The position numbers and the translations under genes were made by a program. DNA of 58,513 nt from Candidatus Uhrbacteria bacterium (GTDB taxonomy: Bacteria; Patescibacteriota; Patescibacteriia; UBA9934): positions 1 through 58,513 of the forward strand of contig DOZH01000006.1 in the NCBI GenBank assembly GCA_003518105.1, given 5' to 3'. Each line of letters begins with the position of its first letter. The stretch's first letter is position 1. This document shows positions 23,172 to 30,326 of the stretch, piece by piece. The notes under the pieces are model-generated. The model searched no databases and was not told where the DNA came from. It saw only the letters and a list, made by a program, of their open reading frames with translations.

Positions 23172-24008
23172 TTAGCCGCGAATGCCAATGTAGTTGCCGC
23201 TTTCGTAGCGACGGACGGAGCCGTAAAAGGCGGCGATGCTGAGGAGGAGCCAGAGGGCGGCGATGAGCCAGACGAGGCCGAGGGTGAGGAGGCTGTGGCC
23301 CATAACGGCTTCCACGGGGAGGCCGCCGACAGTGAGAGATGGAATGAGGACGATGAAAATGAAACGGGCAACTTTAGGAAAGAGGGCCGAGGGATACATG
23401 GTGGGGTTCATGAAGACCTTGAAAGCAGCCATGATGGTATGGTTGGAGTCGGGAAGATAAAAAGCGGCGGTACTACAAACTACGCTGACACTCAAAAAAA
23501 GAATCATGGTGGCCGGCAACATGGCAGCAAACCAGACTAGCGATAAGGCCGAGCCAGTCATGACGGCGTAGGCGATAATGAGAATTACGCCAAGCACAGC
23601 GTCGCCCAAACCAGCGAGGTCAAAACGACTGGCAACGGTGCGAATATAGAGATTACGGGGTGATAAGAGAAAACCGTCAAATGTTCCCTGTTCAACATAG
23701 CGTGGCATCCACAGGCTACCGCCAGCAAAACCAAAGGCGAAACCGTAACACATGAGGTTCATGCCGAGCAGCGCGAAAATTTGCGCACTACCCCAGCCGT
23801 TAACATTGCCCATGACCTGAAAGAATAAAATCCAGAGGGCTAGAAAGGCACAGTCGTTAATCATCATGCCGACGATTTGCAGGACGAAAGCCGTACGGAA
23901 CTCCATGGCTGCCCGAAAGTTGGTCAGCCAGACAATACGGGCGACGTTCAACTCGGCGATTACGCCTGACACGAAAGATCGTTTAATTATTTTACGTTTA
24001 ACCGCCAT
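23172..24008 (-). CDS. ABC-2 type exporter permease, second subunit
   Basis: The 278-residue membrane protein has six predicted helices and belongs to the ABC-2/DUF990-type permeases. The N-terminal FRTAFVLQIVGMMINDCAFLALWILFF, the WMPRYVEQGTFDGFLLSPRNLYI cytoplasmic loop and SNHTIMAAFKVFMNPTMYPSALFPKVARF are family-like. It overlaps the 23998 permease by 11 bases. Together with the ATPase they make a two-permease, one-ATPase exporter. The substrate is unknown. Confidence 0.85.
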   Translation of the reverse strand: MAVKRKIIKRSFVSGVIAELNVARIVWLTNFRAAMEFRTAFVLQIVGMMINDCAFLALWILFFQVMGNVNGWGSAQIFALLGMNLMCYGFAFGFAGGSLWMPRYVEQGTFDGFLLSPRNLYIRTVASRFDLAGLGDAVLGVILIIAYAVMTGSALSLVWFAAMLPATMILFLSVSVVCSTAAFYLPDSNHTIMAAFKVFMNPTMYPSALFPKVARFIFIVLIPSLTVGGLPVEAVMGHSLLTLGLVWLIAALWLLLSIAAFYGSVRRYESGNYIGIRG

Positions 24009-24822
24009 AAATTGATAAAATCTTTTTCGCTCGACGCCAACTGAAAATTGCTAACGAGAGGATGATGACGCACCAGAGTAACTGCGAGAGAAGCAAGGTA
24101 GGAAATTGCGCGGCGAAGTCGCTAGTAAAAGCGCGGGCAAAAGAGATCATAGCACCCATCGGCAGCCAAGTCGCCAAAAGTTTCAACCAGTCTGGGAAGA
24201 AAATGACGGGCACGATTGAGCCGCCAAGAATCATGACGCTTTTGTCAAAAATCCACATGACTGGTTCGGGGTCGTCCAACCAGAATGAGGTGATACCGAT
24301 GAGAGCGAAGGAGAACATCGACAGGAGAAAACCGAAGAAACCGAGGCTTAGGAATTCGACCAACCAGATGAACGAAAAGTCCACTGGTGGTGCGCCAGCC
24401 ATGACGAAGAGGACGATGAAGGCGATTGTTAGCGTGGAGATACAAACCCAGGTTTGACGACCCAGACGCTTGCAAACCGTGAGGACAATGTAGTCGACTG
24501 GCTTGTTTAGAATGCCCTCGACACTGCCATTTTTGACGTCGAAAGCAATGTCGCGATAGACGTTACGAACGCCAGTTGACCAGTAGACTGTATACATGCC
24601 AATCGACCAGAGGGCCATGGATAAAGTAACGCCCTGAACCGATGGACGAGCAGCAAAGGCAAAATGATAGACCGAAAATAAGGCTACGAGAGTGACCAGG
24701 ACAGCGCAGGAGTTGGAGAAAATCGTCGCATAATTACTAGAACTGTCGCGGGCAGAAATGCGAGCGGCGACCCAGTATTTGCGCAACCTGGAGAAATTAG
24801 GGAGACTACTTTTTAGCCCCAT
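23998..24822 (-). CDS. ABC-2 type exporter permease, first subunit
   Basis: It has 274 residues from the ATG at 24822. The open frame runs further upstream but only as a shadow of the ATPase gene. Six helices are predicted, with GVRNVYRDIAFDVKNGSVEGILNKPVDYI as the cytoplasmic loop matching the LxSP-type loop of its partner. The start overlaps the ATPase 3' end by 17 bases. It forms a heterodimeric permease with the 23172 product. Confidence 0.85.
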   Translation of the reverse strand: MGLKSSLPNFSRLRKYWVAARISARDSSSNYATIFSNSCAVLVTLVALFSVYHFAFAARPSVQGVTLSMALWSIGMYTVYWSTGVRNVYRDIAFDVKNGSVEGILNKPVDYIVLTVCKRLGRQTWVCISTLTIAFIVLFVMAGAPPVDFSFIWLVEFLSLGFFGFLLSMFSFALIGITSFWLDDPEPVMWIFDKSVMILGGSIVPVIFFPDWLKLLATWLPMGAMISFARAFTSDFAAQFPTLLLSQLLWCVIILSLAIFSWRRAKKILSIYGG

Positions 24823-25630
24823 AAATATCTTGAATGATTTCTTCGAGCGAGGGCTCCACGGCGACCATTTTGACCGGGCGATGAGCGAAGTAATCCTTTT
24901 TGAGGGCGTCTGTGCTTTCGTCCACCACAATGCGGCCGTGGTTGACGACCATGGTGCGTGTGCAGAGGGCTTCGATGTCGCCGACGTCGTGACTGGTGAG
25001 GAAAAGCGTGACGCCTTCTTCGCGGTTAATGCGACCCAAGACTTCGCGGAGGGATTTTTTGGCGACGATATCGAGGCCGATGGTGGGTTCGTCGAGGAAG
25101 ATAATCTCCGGCTTGTGAATGAGGGCGACGGCGATTTCTGCCCGCATGCGTTGGCCGAGGGAGAGTTTACGGACGGGCCGGTCCACAAATTCGGCGAGAT
25201 CGAAGAGGCCAATGAGTTCTTTTTGGCGTCGACGGACGGTGGCAGGCGAGAGTTCGTAAATGGCGCCGAAGAGCTCGAAGCTGTCGCGGACGGGAAGATT
25301 CGGCACGAGCTGTGAGCGTTGGCCGAAGAGCGTGCCGATGCGGAAGGCTAGCTCGCGGCGGTTTTTGTAGGGATGCAGGCCAGCCACGGTCATGTCGCCA
25401 GAAGTGGGATAGAGAATGCCGGTGAGCATTTTAATGGTCGTCGACTTCCCCGCGCCGTTGGGGCCAATAAAAGCCACGGCCTGACCCTCGGGCACCGTAA
25501 AGCTGATGTCGTCCACGGCGGTGACAATCTCCTTTTCGGGCTTAAAGAAGTTGCGGAGTCTCCCCTGCTCGGGCTGGCGGACGGCGAGACTGAAGCTTTT
25601 GACGAGGTGGCTGACGGTGATGGCGGGCAT
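24806..25630 (-). CDS. ABC transporter ATPase (DrrA-like)
   Basis: The 274-residue ATPase powers the two permeases that follow. Walker A is FIGPNGAGKSTTIKMLTG near residue 56, the Q-loop region is IGTLFGQRSQLVPNLPV, the signature is KLSLGQRMRAEIAVAL and Walker B is IIFLDEPTIGLD. The switch His is in LFLTSHDVGDIEAL. An N-terminal ~30-residue extension precedes the core. The -10 TACAAT preceded by TGC lies nine bases before the ATG, so the operon mRNA is nearly leaderless. Confidence 0.93.
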   Translation of the reverse strand: MPAITVSHLVKSFSLAVRQPEQGRLRNFFKPEKEIVTAVDDISFTVPEGQAVAFIGPNGAGKSTTIKMLTGILYPTSGDMTVAGLHPYKNRRELAFRIGTLFGQRSQLVPNLPVRDSFELFGAIYELSPATVRRRQKELIGLFDLAEFVDRPVRKLSLGQRMRAEIAVALIHKPEIIFLDEPTIGLDIVAKKSLREVLGRINREEGVTLFLTSHDVGDIEALCTRTMVVNHGRIVVDESTDALKKDYFAHRPVKMVAVEPSLEEIIQDIYGAKK

Positions 25631-25667
25631 ATTGGCTCTATTGTAGCACGAACGTCTTGCGCTTCGC

Positions 25668-25708
25668 TAAAGCCCCCTCTAGCTCCCTCATAGCTGGGAG
25701 AGGACTTA
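25668..25708. repeat. Palindromic repeat, intergenic copy
   Basis: TAAAGCCCCCTCTAGCTCCC is followed by a TCATAGCT loop and GGGAGAGGACTTA. It is the same element as 15925-15967 with a few substitutions, several of them compensatory within the stem. Confidence 0.8.
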
Positions 25709-25728
25709 CGAACTACGCCGAACTTAAA

Positions 25729-25742
25729 GGCTAATTTTAGCC
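25729..25742 (+). promoter_or_regulatory. Shared upstream dyad, copy at the orphan operon
   Basis: GGCTAATTTTAGCC is a 6+6 dyad around TT that ends 19 bp before the -35. The related AGCCAATTTTAGCC occupies the same position at the 20549 promoter. Confidence 0.5.
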
Positions 25743-25761
25743 AAATTTGCAGTTATTAACA

Positions 25762-25790
25762 TTGACAAAGTGGCGTTTTTATGGTATATT
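25762..25790 (+). promoter_or_regulatory. Promoter of the four-gene orphan operon
   Basis: TTGACA (25762-25767), 17 bp, TATATT (25785-25790). The leader to the ATG at 25865 is about 68 nt and contains a GGCCC-GAAA-TGGGC hairpin (25838-25852). Confidence 0.85.
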
Positions 25791-25864
25791 TCGCGGTCAT
25801 GAGCAACCGCTCCTCTGACGAAAAATCCACCTGAATTGGCCCGAAATGGGCTTTGGAGTTAAGA

Positions 25865-26134
25865 ATGAACATCTTCAGGAATATGGTCACGATGGCCCTC
25901 GTCGGCTTTCTTGTACCCGAGAGCGAGGTCGATCCTCAGCCGGACGAGAATGACCCCGAGCCGGATGACGACCGCTACGGGTCGGTTCCGGACATCGACA
26001 GATGCGACCAGATGCCGATCTTCAACTTCTACACTGCCTATTTCCCGATGTCGTCCTTCGACTTCGGTTACGGCCGTGAGGAATCGCGCGACTACTTGAC
26101 CTGGGCTGCAAGCTGCATCCCTCGCCCCCGGTGA
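25865..26134 (+). CDS. Orphan operon gene A: small acidic exported protein
   Basis: I do not recognise this protein. It has 89 residues from the ATG at 25865, which has TGGAGTTAAGA before it. The N-terminus (MNIFRNMVTMALVGFLVP) looks like a short signal or anchor. It is followed by a very acidic, proline-rich stretch (EVDPQPDENDPEPDDD) and an aromatic segment (FNFYTAYFPMSSFDFGYG). Two cysteines occur (DRCDQ, ASCIP). It is the first gene behind a consensus promoter. Hairpins start at its stop codon. Confidence 0.65.
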   Translation: MNIFRNMVTMALVGFLVPESEVDPQPDENDPEPDDDRYGSVPDIDRCDQMPIFNFYTAYFPMSSFDFGYGREESRDYLTWAASCIPRPR

Positions 26135-26222
26135 GCCGCCCCCGCTCACCACCTCCGGCAGTACACCTCGTGTGCTGCCGGACCCTTCATTGCTTGCGAG
26201 GTAACTCGTGGGCAGCGAAGGG
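26130..26222 (+). other. Structured spacer A-B, three hairpins
   Basis: GGTGAGC/GCTCACC (26130-26150), CCGGCAG...CTGCCGG (26155-26181) and CCCTTC...GAAGGG with inner GCGAG/CTCGT (26183-26222). There is no U-run. The third hairpin is nearly identical to 27533-27574. Confidence 0.85.
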
Positions 26223-26281
26223 TGCAATTCTGCCCCGAAGTTTCTAGAGTCAACGTCAACCACTCCCAACAAGAGGCCATC

Positions 26282-26716
26282 ATGATCCCCTTCTCCCTCC
26301 TCACCATCCTCGCCTGTTCCGGCCGTAGCCCGGTGCATAACCTCAACCGGAGCGACGTCTTGCATATCGCCGACGACGCGCACGGTCAGTACATCTGGAC
26401 GGTGGCGAGCTTGACCGGCCACCCCATCGAGGCTGACAAGAGCCTGGAGATCGGCCTGGTTGGTCTGGGTACTGGCTACATGGTGCGCGGCGACAGGGTC
26501 GTGAATGGCGAGCACACGAGCAATCTCCCTGTCGTGGCCAGCTACCTGAACGCTGACTTCGAGCCGCAGAACTACTACAACCTGCAAGGCTGGAGCAAAT
26601 GCATCAACGCGAACAAGCCGCTGACCGGCGACTGCCTGGCCGAAGCCAACCAGTTTGTCGAGCTGGCCTTCGTCTCTTTCGGAGCGCGTCGCAGCAACGT
26701 CGACGCTGACAAGTAG
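26282..26716 (+). CDS. Orphan operon gene B: predicted lipoprotein
   Basis: I do not recognise the family. From the ATG at 26282, preceded by CAAGAGG, it encodes 144 residues. The N-terminus IPFSLLTILACSG is a short lipobox-type signal with Cys at residue ~12, so the mature protein would be lipid-anchored outside. The body (GQYIWTVASLTGHPIEADKS, LVGLGTGYMVRGDRVVNG) is probably beta-rich, and a Cys pair (SKCINANKPLTGDC) could form a disulfide. It lies second in the operon. Confidence 0.7.
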   Translation: MIPFSLLTILACSGRSPVHNLNRSDVLHIADDAHGQYIWTVASLTGHPIEADKSLEIGLVGLGTGYMVRGDRVVNGEHTSNLPVVASYLNADFEPQNYYNLQGWSKCINANKPLTGDCLAEANQFVELAFVSFGARRSNVDADK

Positions 26717-26734
26717 CCTGCCCCGCCTCCCCTC

Positions 26735-26839
26735 GGCTGGCACTCCCCTCACGGGTTTGAGTGCCGGCCACGCCACGTCGTCGAGAGATGACGTGGGCCC
26801 TTCATTCGGCATGAGATTGGCTCGTGCGTAGTGAAGGGC
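26735..26839 (+). other. Structured spacer B-C, three hairpins
   Basis: GGCTGGCACTC/GAGTGCCGGCC (26735-26769), CCACGTC/GACGTGG (26773-26796) and GCCCTTCA...TGAAGGGC with inner GCATGAG/CTCGTGC (26797-26839). There is no U-run. The layout is repeated after gene D. Confidence 0.88.
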
Positions 26840-26883
26840 GGAGTCATTCGCTCGATAATCAACCTACTGAAACGAGGTCAAAC

Positions 26884-27471
26884 ATGAAAGGATTGCGCAA
26901 CCCCAAAGTCATCCGCTTCTCCGGCTCGATCGCCGATGGCAGTGACTTCGAGAAGACAAGTGACTACATCTGTCGTCGCAAGGACGGCAACAGGCCACTC
27001 GCCGTCATTGGCAACTTGCTCAGCGACCGACTAGCCAAGCCGCCAGTGCTCGACATCCCAGTCGAGGCGGTGCTGGTAGAAGTGGGCGGCGACACCAGCC
27101 TGTGGGGCATGACCGAGCTCCACTCCTTCCACCAGTCACTCGGACTGCGCAACGCCACGGCAAGTGAGATGATCGACCTATTGCCAATCATCGACCGAGC
27201 TTTCGGCACAGATGACGAGGTCGAGATCATGGCTCTGACGTCGCGCTGGCACAACTTGACCGCCGCGCCAGGCGGTATGAGCGGTGGCATGGTACCGTGG
27301 ACGCCGATCGTCTGGCTGAAACAGGTCGTGGTCACCTTTGGCCAGTGGCACGGCGCCCTCAACGGCTGGCGTCATCCGCGCTTCGCTCTGGCCTTGCCGA
27401 CCAGCACGCCTCAACCAGGCTGCATCATAGCCGAACACCGCAACCACATGTCGTTGTTCAACTACTGCTAG
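26884..27471 (+). CDS. Orphan operon gene C, 195 aa
   Basis: I do not recognise the family. The ATG at 26884 follows ACGAGGTCAAAC. It has no signal or membrane segment. LWGMTELHSFHQSLGLRNATASEMIDLLPII reads as an alpha-helical domain, and SRWHNLTAAPGGMSGGMVPWTPIVWL and GQWHGALNGWRHPRFALAL are rich in Trp and His. C-terminal CIIAEHRNHMSLFNYC carries two cysteines. Its spacing from its neighbours shows operon membership. Confidence 0.7.
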   Translation: MKGLRNPKVIRFSGSIADGSDFEKTSDYICRRKDGNRPLAVIGNLLSDRLAKPPVLDIPVEAVLVEVGGDTSLWGMTELHSFHQSLGLRNATASEMIDLLPIIDRAFGTDDEVEIMALTSRWHNLTAAPGGMSGGMVPWTPIVWLKQVVVTFGQWHGALNGWRHPRFALALPTSTPQPGCIIAEHRNHMSLFNYC

Positions 27472-27509
27472 GTTGATGACTCTTCTGTCCACGTCCCCCC
27501 GGCTAGCAC

Positions 27510-27574
27510 TCCCCTCGTGGATCAAGTGTCAGGCCCTTCATTGCTTGCGAGTTAGCTCGTTGGCAGCGAAGGGC
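27510..27574 (+). other. Structured spacer C-D
   Basis: CTAGCACT pairs imperfectly with AGTGTCAG, then GCCCTTC (27533-27539) pairs with GAAGGGC (27568-27574), with inner GCGAG/CTCGT. The CCACGTC/GACGTGG hairpin seen in the other spacers is missing here. Confidence 0.8.
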
Positions 27575-27635
27575 AGATCCTCTGCTCTACTTTCCCGCTA
27601 GTCAACATCAAACAACTAAATGAACAGGAGTCCAC

Positions 27636-28355
27636 ATGAACGACACGCGTCGAGAGATTGTCCACGTATCTTTCCTCAAGGAGTGGCTGGAGATTGCGCG
27701 CAAGATGCTCGGTCAGCCGATTGAGGTGCAAAAAGGCCTGGTGGCTAGGGCCCTCCGTCGCAACGACCACGCCGAGCGCCCGAGTGCGATCATCCGCGAA
27801 TTGACCGAGCAGCTCAAACACCACCACCTGATGGCTGAGCATCTCGGCAGCAGCGCCAAGGAGTTCGACAAGATCGCGCGTCAGGCTGACGTGGAGTACT
27901 TGCGGGCGGAGCTGGCGAAGGCCTACGAGTACGACGCCGAGGAACACGGTAGCAGCTGGCTGGCTGTAGTGCGCGGCCTGATGCAGCAGCTCGAGATCCG
28001 ACCCGAGGAGATCGGGACGACCAGGGACAAGCTGGACGCCGACGTGGCATCCGCACGGCTGACGCGTGACCGATACCTGCTCAAGCAGGCCCGGCAGATG
28101 CCCGACCCACGGACCTACGTGCGCCAGATCATCAGCCGGCCGGAGGCGCTTGGCTCCAGCGCCAAGGAGTTCGCACAGCTGAGCGAGATGACCAACGCCT
28201 GCTGGCACCTGAAGATGTTCCGCATTGCCCTGGGCCGCGGTCGCGAGATCGACGCCAAGAGCCACGCGCGGGTGCTGTTCGTTATCCTGATCGAGCATGA
28301 CGTCGACCCCGAGCGCATCGGTACGACCTACGAGGAGTTCGAGAAGTACGTCTAG
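27636..28355 (+). CDS. Orphan operon gene D: helical protein with internal repeats
   Basis: I do not recognise the family. It has 239 residues with an ACAGGAGTCCAC Shine-Dalgarno context. The body is predicted to be all-helical and contains recurring LGSSAKEF (twice) and IGTTRDKL/IGTTYEEF motifs. Each follows a helix such as IIRELTEQLKHHHLMAE or VVRGLMQQLEIRPE, so the protein is built of ~60-residue repeats. No catalytic motif is visible. It is the last gene before the operon terminator. Confidence 0.75.
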   Translation: MNDTRREIVHVSFLKEWLEIARKMLGQPIEVQKGLVARALRRNDHAERPSAIIRELTEQLKHHHLMAEHLGSSAKEFDKIARQADVEYLRAELAKAYEYDAEEHGSSWLAVVRGLMQQLEIRPEEIGTTRDKLDADVASARLTRDRYLLKQARQMPDPRTYVRQIISRPEALGSSAKEFAQLSEMTNACWHLKMFRIALGRGREIDAKSHARVLFVILIEHDVDPERIGTTYEEFEKYV

Positions 28356-28362
28356 ATTGGCC

Positions 28363-28475
28363 GGTAACTCCCCTCACTGGTTTGAGTGCTGGCCACGCCA
28401 CGTCGTTTAGCAATGACGTGGGCCCTTCCGCCTTGAGAAGACCTGAGAGTCTTGTCAGCGCAGAAGGGTTTTTGT
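28363..28475 (+). terminator. Operon-end structured region and terminator
   Basis: GGCC...ACTC/GAGT...GGCC and CCACGTC/GACGTGG (28398-28421) repeat the spacer layout. The last hairpin GCCCTTC...GAAGGG (28423-28468), with inner AAGAC/GTCTT, is here followed by TTTTTGTTTT, making a true terminator. Confidence 0.88.
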
Positions 28476-28535
28476 TTTCTGAAAGTTCTATTTATTTTGC
28501 GTAGTGTGCTACGATAGGCGTAATAATTTTGATTT

Positions 28536-29240
28536 ATGTCGCTGATCCGTAAAGTACAATCGATAATCGAAAAACCAACCGCTGTTGGCTCGGCTGTGGA
28601 GTGCGCTTGTTGCGGACGAAAGAGTCGGCGGTTCTTGCCGGCGGGAGTTGAGAATAAGCGACCGTTTGCCAGGTGTGCGTGGTGCAGTAGTTTGGAGAGA
28701 CACAGACTAGTGGCGTTGATGCTCAAGAAGAATCCCTTACTGGCGAACTCGAGGATACTCGTGATTGCGCCGGAGATTCCCCTGCTCCGGATATTTAAGG
28801 ATGTGACTGGTGGCAAGGTGACGACGGCGGATTTGTTTATGGCTGGCGTCGACGTGCAAGCCGACATTTGTGCGTTGCCGTTTGCGGATGGTGAGTTCGA
28901 CGTAGTGGTTGCCAATCATGTGCTCGAGCATATTCCCGACGATAGACTCGCGATGAAGGAACTGCGACGCGTGACGAAGGCTGGTGGACGGGCGATATTG
29001 CAAACGCCGCTGTGCTGGGAGAATGAGGTGACGGATGAAGACGCGCAGGCCAACGAGGCGGAACGGGTGCGACGTTTTGGCCAGGCGGATCACGTGCGGT
29101 TGTATGGACGAGATTTTGTGACGAGGTTGCAAGCGGCTGGTTGGATTGTGACGGCGAAGGAGGTGAGTGCAATGTTTACCGCGGAGGAGATGGCGAGATA
29201 TGGGCTGGAGAGTGATGAGGTGTGGTGCGAGATTAGCTAA
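28536..29240 (+). CDS. SAM-dependent methyltransferase with N-terminal zinc-binding motif
   Basis: The 234-residue class I methyltransferase has an N-terminal cysteine cluster (CACCGRKSRRFL then ARCAWCSSLERHR) that should bind zinc, as in the many small CPR methyltransferases near glycan genes. The Rossmann core has ILVIAPEIPLLRIFK, ADICALPFADGEFDVVVANHVLEHIPDD (motifs II-III of the Methyltransf_11 type) and GGRAILQTPL. The substrate is unknown. It is followed by the HEARO-like RNA and the RNHCP gene. Confidence 0.85.
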   Translation: MSLIRKVQSIIEKPTAVGSAVECACCGRKSRRFLPAGVENKRPFARCAWCSSLERHRLVALMLKKNPLLANSRILVIAPEIPLLRIFKDVTGGKVTTADLFMAGVDVQADICALPFADGEFDVVVANHVLEHIPDDRLAMKELRRVTKAGGRAILQTPLCWENEVTDEDAQANEAERVRRFGQADHVRLYGRDFVTRLQAAGWIVTAKEVSAMFTAEEMARYGLESDEVWCEIS

Positions 29241-29320
29241 AAATAATCTGTCCACAACTGGACAAAAGTGCTGTTTTGTGATATTGTGTATAGTTACATA
29301 GAAGCAATAAAATTCTCATG

Positions 29321-29544
29321 CCTTGTCCACTAGGGGTGGACGCCAACGGCAGTGAACACAGTAAACAGTTATCGCTGGCCAAGTCTGTTACGGACTTGGA
29401 CAATGGCGGGCCAAGCTCGTCGTAGTCCGGATTCTCAAAGTGAGATGAAGTAGGAAGCGAAAGTAATCGCGCGAGCGGTGAATAACTAACCCTTAGTGTG
29501 TAAGCCTGCGTAAAAGAACAAGCTGAACCCTGTGCCAACAGGGT
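29321..29544 (+). ncRNA. HEARO/omega-RNA-like element, no associated ORF
   Basis: A ~224-nt structured block starts at a GTCCAC/GTGGAC hairpin (29325-29341). It continues through GGCAGTG/CGCTGG pairing, a CCAAGTC/GACTTGG hairpin, GATTCTC/TGAGAT and CGCGCGAGCG, and ends with the ACCCTGT-GCCA-ACAGGGT hairpin. The next bases are ATGA, the flank I recall for HEARO elements and some IscB target-adjacent motifs. The overall motif order and the CGCCAACGGCAGTGAACAC block fit my memory of HEARO RNAs. No IscB or transposase is present here. A cis-acting leader of the RNHCP gene is the alternative. Confidence 0.6.
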
Positions 29545-29871
29545 ATGAGGAAAAATTTCCTAAGTAGTGGCAACGACGCCTTTGTTTGCGAGAACTGCAA
29601 ACTGGCTGTTACGCCGCTAACCAATGGGAGCTACCGCAATCATTGTCCACGCTGCTTGTACTGCAAACATGTCGACGTGGTACCAGGCGATCGCTTGGCT
29701 ACTTGCCAGGGGTTGATGGAGCCGGTAGGTGTAGAGTATTCGCCCAAAAAGGGTTGGGTTATTCTCCACCGTTGCACCACCTGTAACGAACTACGGCGCA
29801 ATAAAGCAGCGTTGAATGATGCTGAGGCGGATGATTACGAATTGATCATCGCGCTTGCTAGCTCACCATAA
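29545..29871 (+). CDS. RNHCP-domain protein
   Basis: The 108-residue protein has two zinc-type cysteine pairs, FVCENCKLAV and HCPRCLYCKHV, and the RNHCP signature as YRNHCPRC. C-terminal HRCTTCNELRRNKAAL completes the domain. The family is common in CPR and has no established function. RNA binding is suggested by the zinc-ribbon form. The ATG touches the 3' hairpin of the HEARO-like element and no Shine-Dalgarno site is visible, so the element appears to have separated this gene from its native leader. Confidence 0.88.
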   Translation: MRKNFLSSGNDAFVCENCKLAVTPLTNGSYRNHCPRCLYCKHVDVVPGDRLATCQGLMEPVGVEYSPKKGWVILHRCTTCNELRRNKAALNDAEADDYELIIALASSP

Positions 29872-29902
29872 AGAAAACCACCCGTAGTTGGGTGGTTTTC
29901 TT
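29871..29902. terminator. Bidirectional terminator
   Basis: AAGAAAACCACCC (29871-29883) pairs perfectly with GGGTGGTTTTCTT (29890-29902), with T-runs in both directions. It serves the RNHCP gene and the convergent 29904 gene. Confidence 0.9.
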
Positions 29903-29903
29903 G

Positions 29904-30308
29904 TTAGGCTTTGTTGTGATTGAAAAATGCATCGAAGAATGTTCTATCGTCGCTGGGTACAGGACCAAACATATTATCCTTATCGGCTTCGTGAAATAAT
30001 AAGAAAATATAAGTTAGCAAATTTATAAGAGGAATGAAGAAAAAAAATGTATAAAACCAGTTCCAGGATATACCAATATCTTGAAAACGCCTGGCCTGCA
30101 ATGATAGAAAGTGTATCGCTGAAATTAATAAAATTACTAATGCTGGTATTTTGAGAAAAATGAAGGAAGATATTAATAATAAATACGCTATAAAGCCGAT
30201 GAATAAAATAAATAAAATACTGAAAAAATATTCAACTCTATTTAATCGACCTTTAAAAATTCTGCAAAGATAATTGTTTACCTTTAAATATATACCTAAT
30301 AATGACAT
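29904..30308 (-). CDS. DUF805-family membrane protein
   Basis: The 134-residue inner-membrane protein has three to four hydrophobic helices. FKGRLNRVEYFFSILFI at the N-terminus and ARRFQDIGISWNWFY (the family's RRLHDxGxSGW motif) identify DUF805. The function is unknown. It is markedly AT-rich, with many Ile and Lys codons ending in A or T, unlike map upstream, so it may be a recent arrival. Confidence 0.82.
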   Translation of the reverse strand: MSLLGIYLKVNNYLCRIFKGRLNRVEYFFSILFILFIGFIAYLLLISSFIFLKIPALVILLISAIHFLSLQARRFQDIGISWNWFYTFFFFIPLINLLTYIFLLFHEADKDNMFGPVPSDDRTFFDAFFNHNKA

Positions 30309-30326
30309 AAAAATGTTTTGATGTAC

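Noticed and set aside
29321..29544. RNase P RNA or tmRNA for the structured block
   Set aside because: It lacks the conserved P4 sequences of RNase P and lacks a tmRNA tRNA-like end and tag frame.
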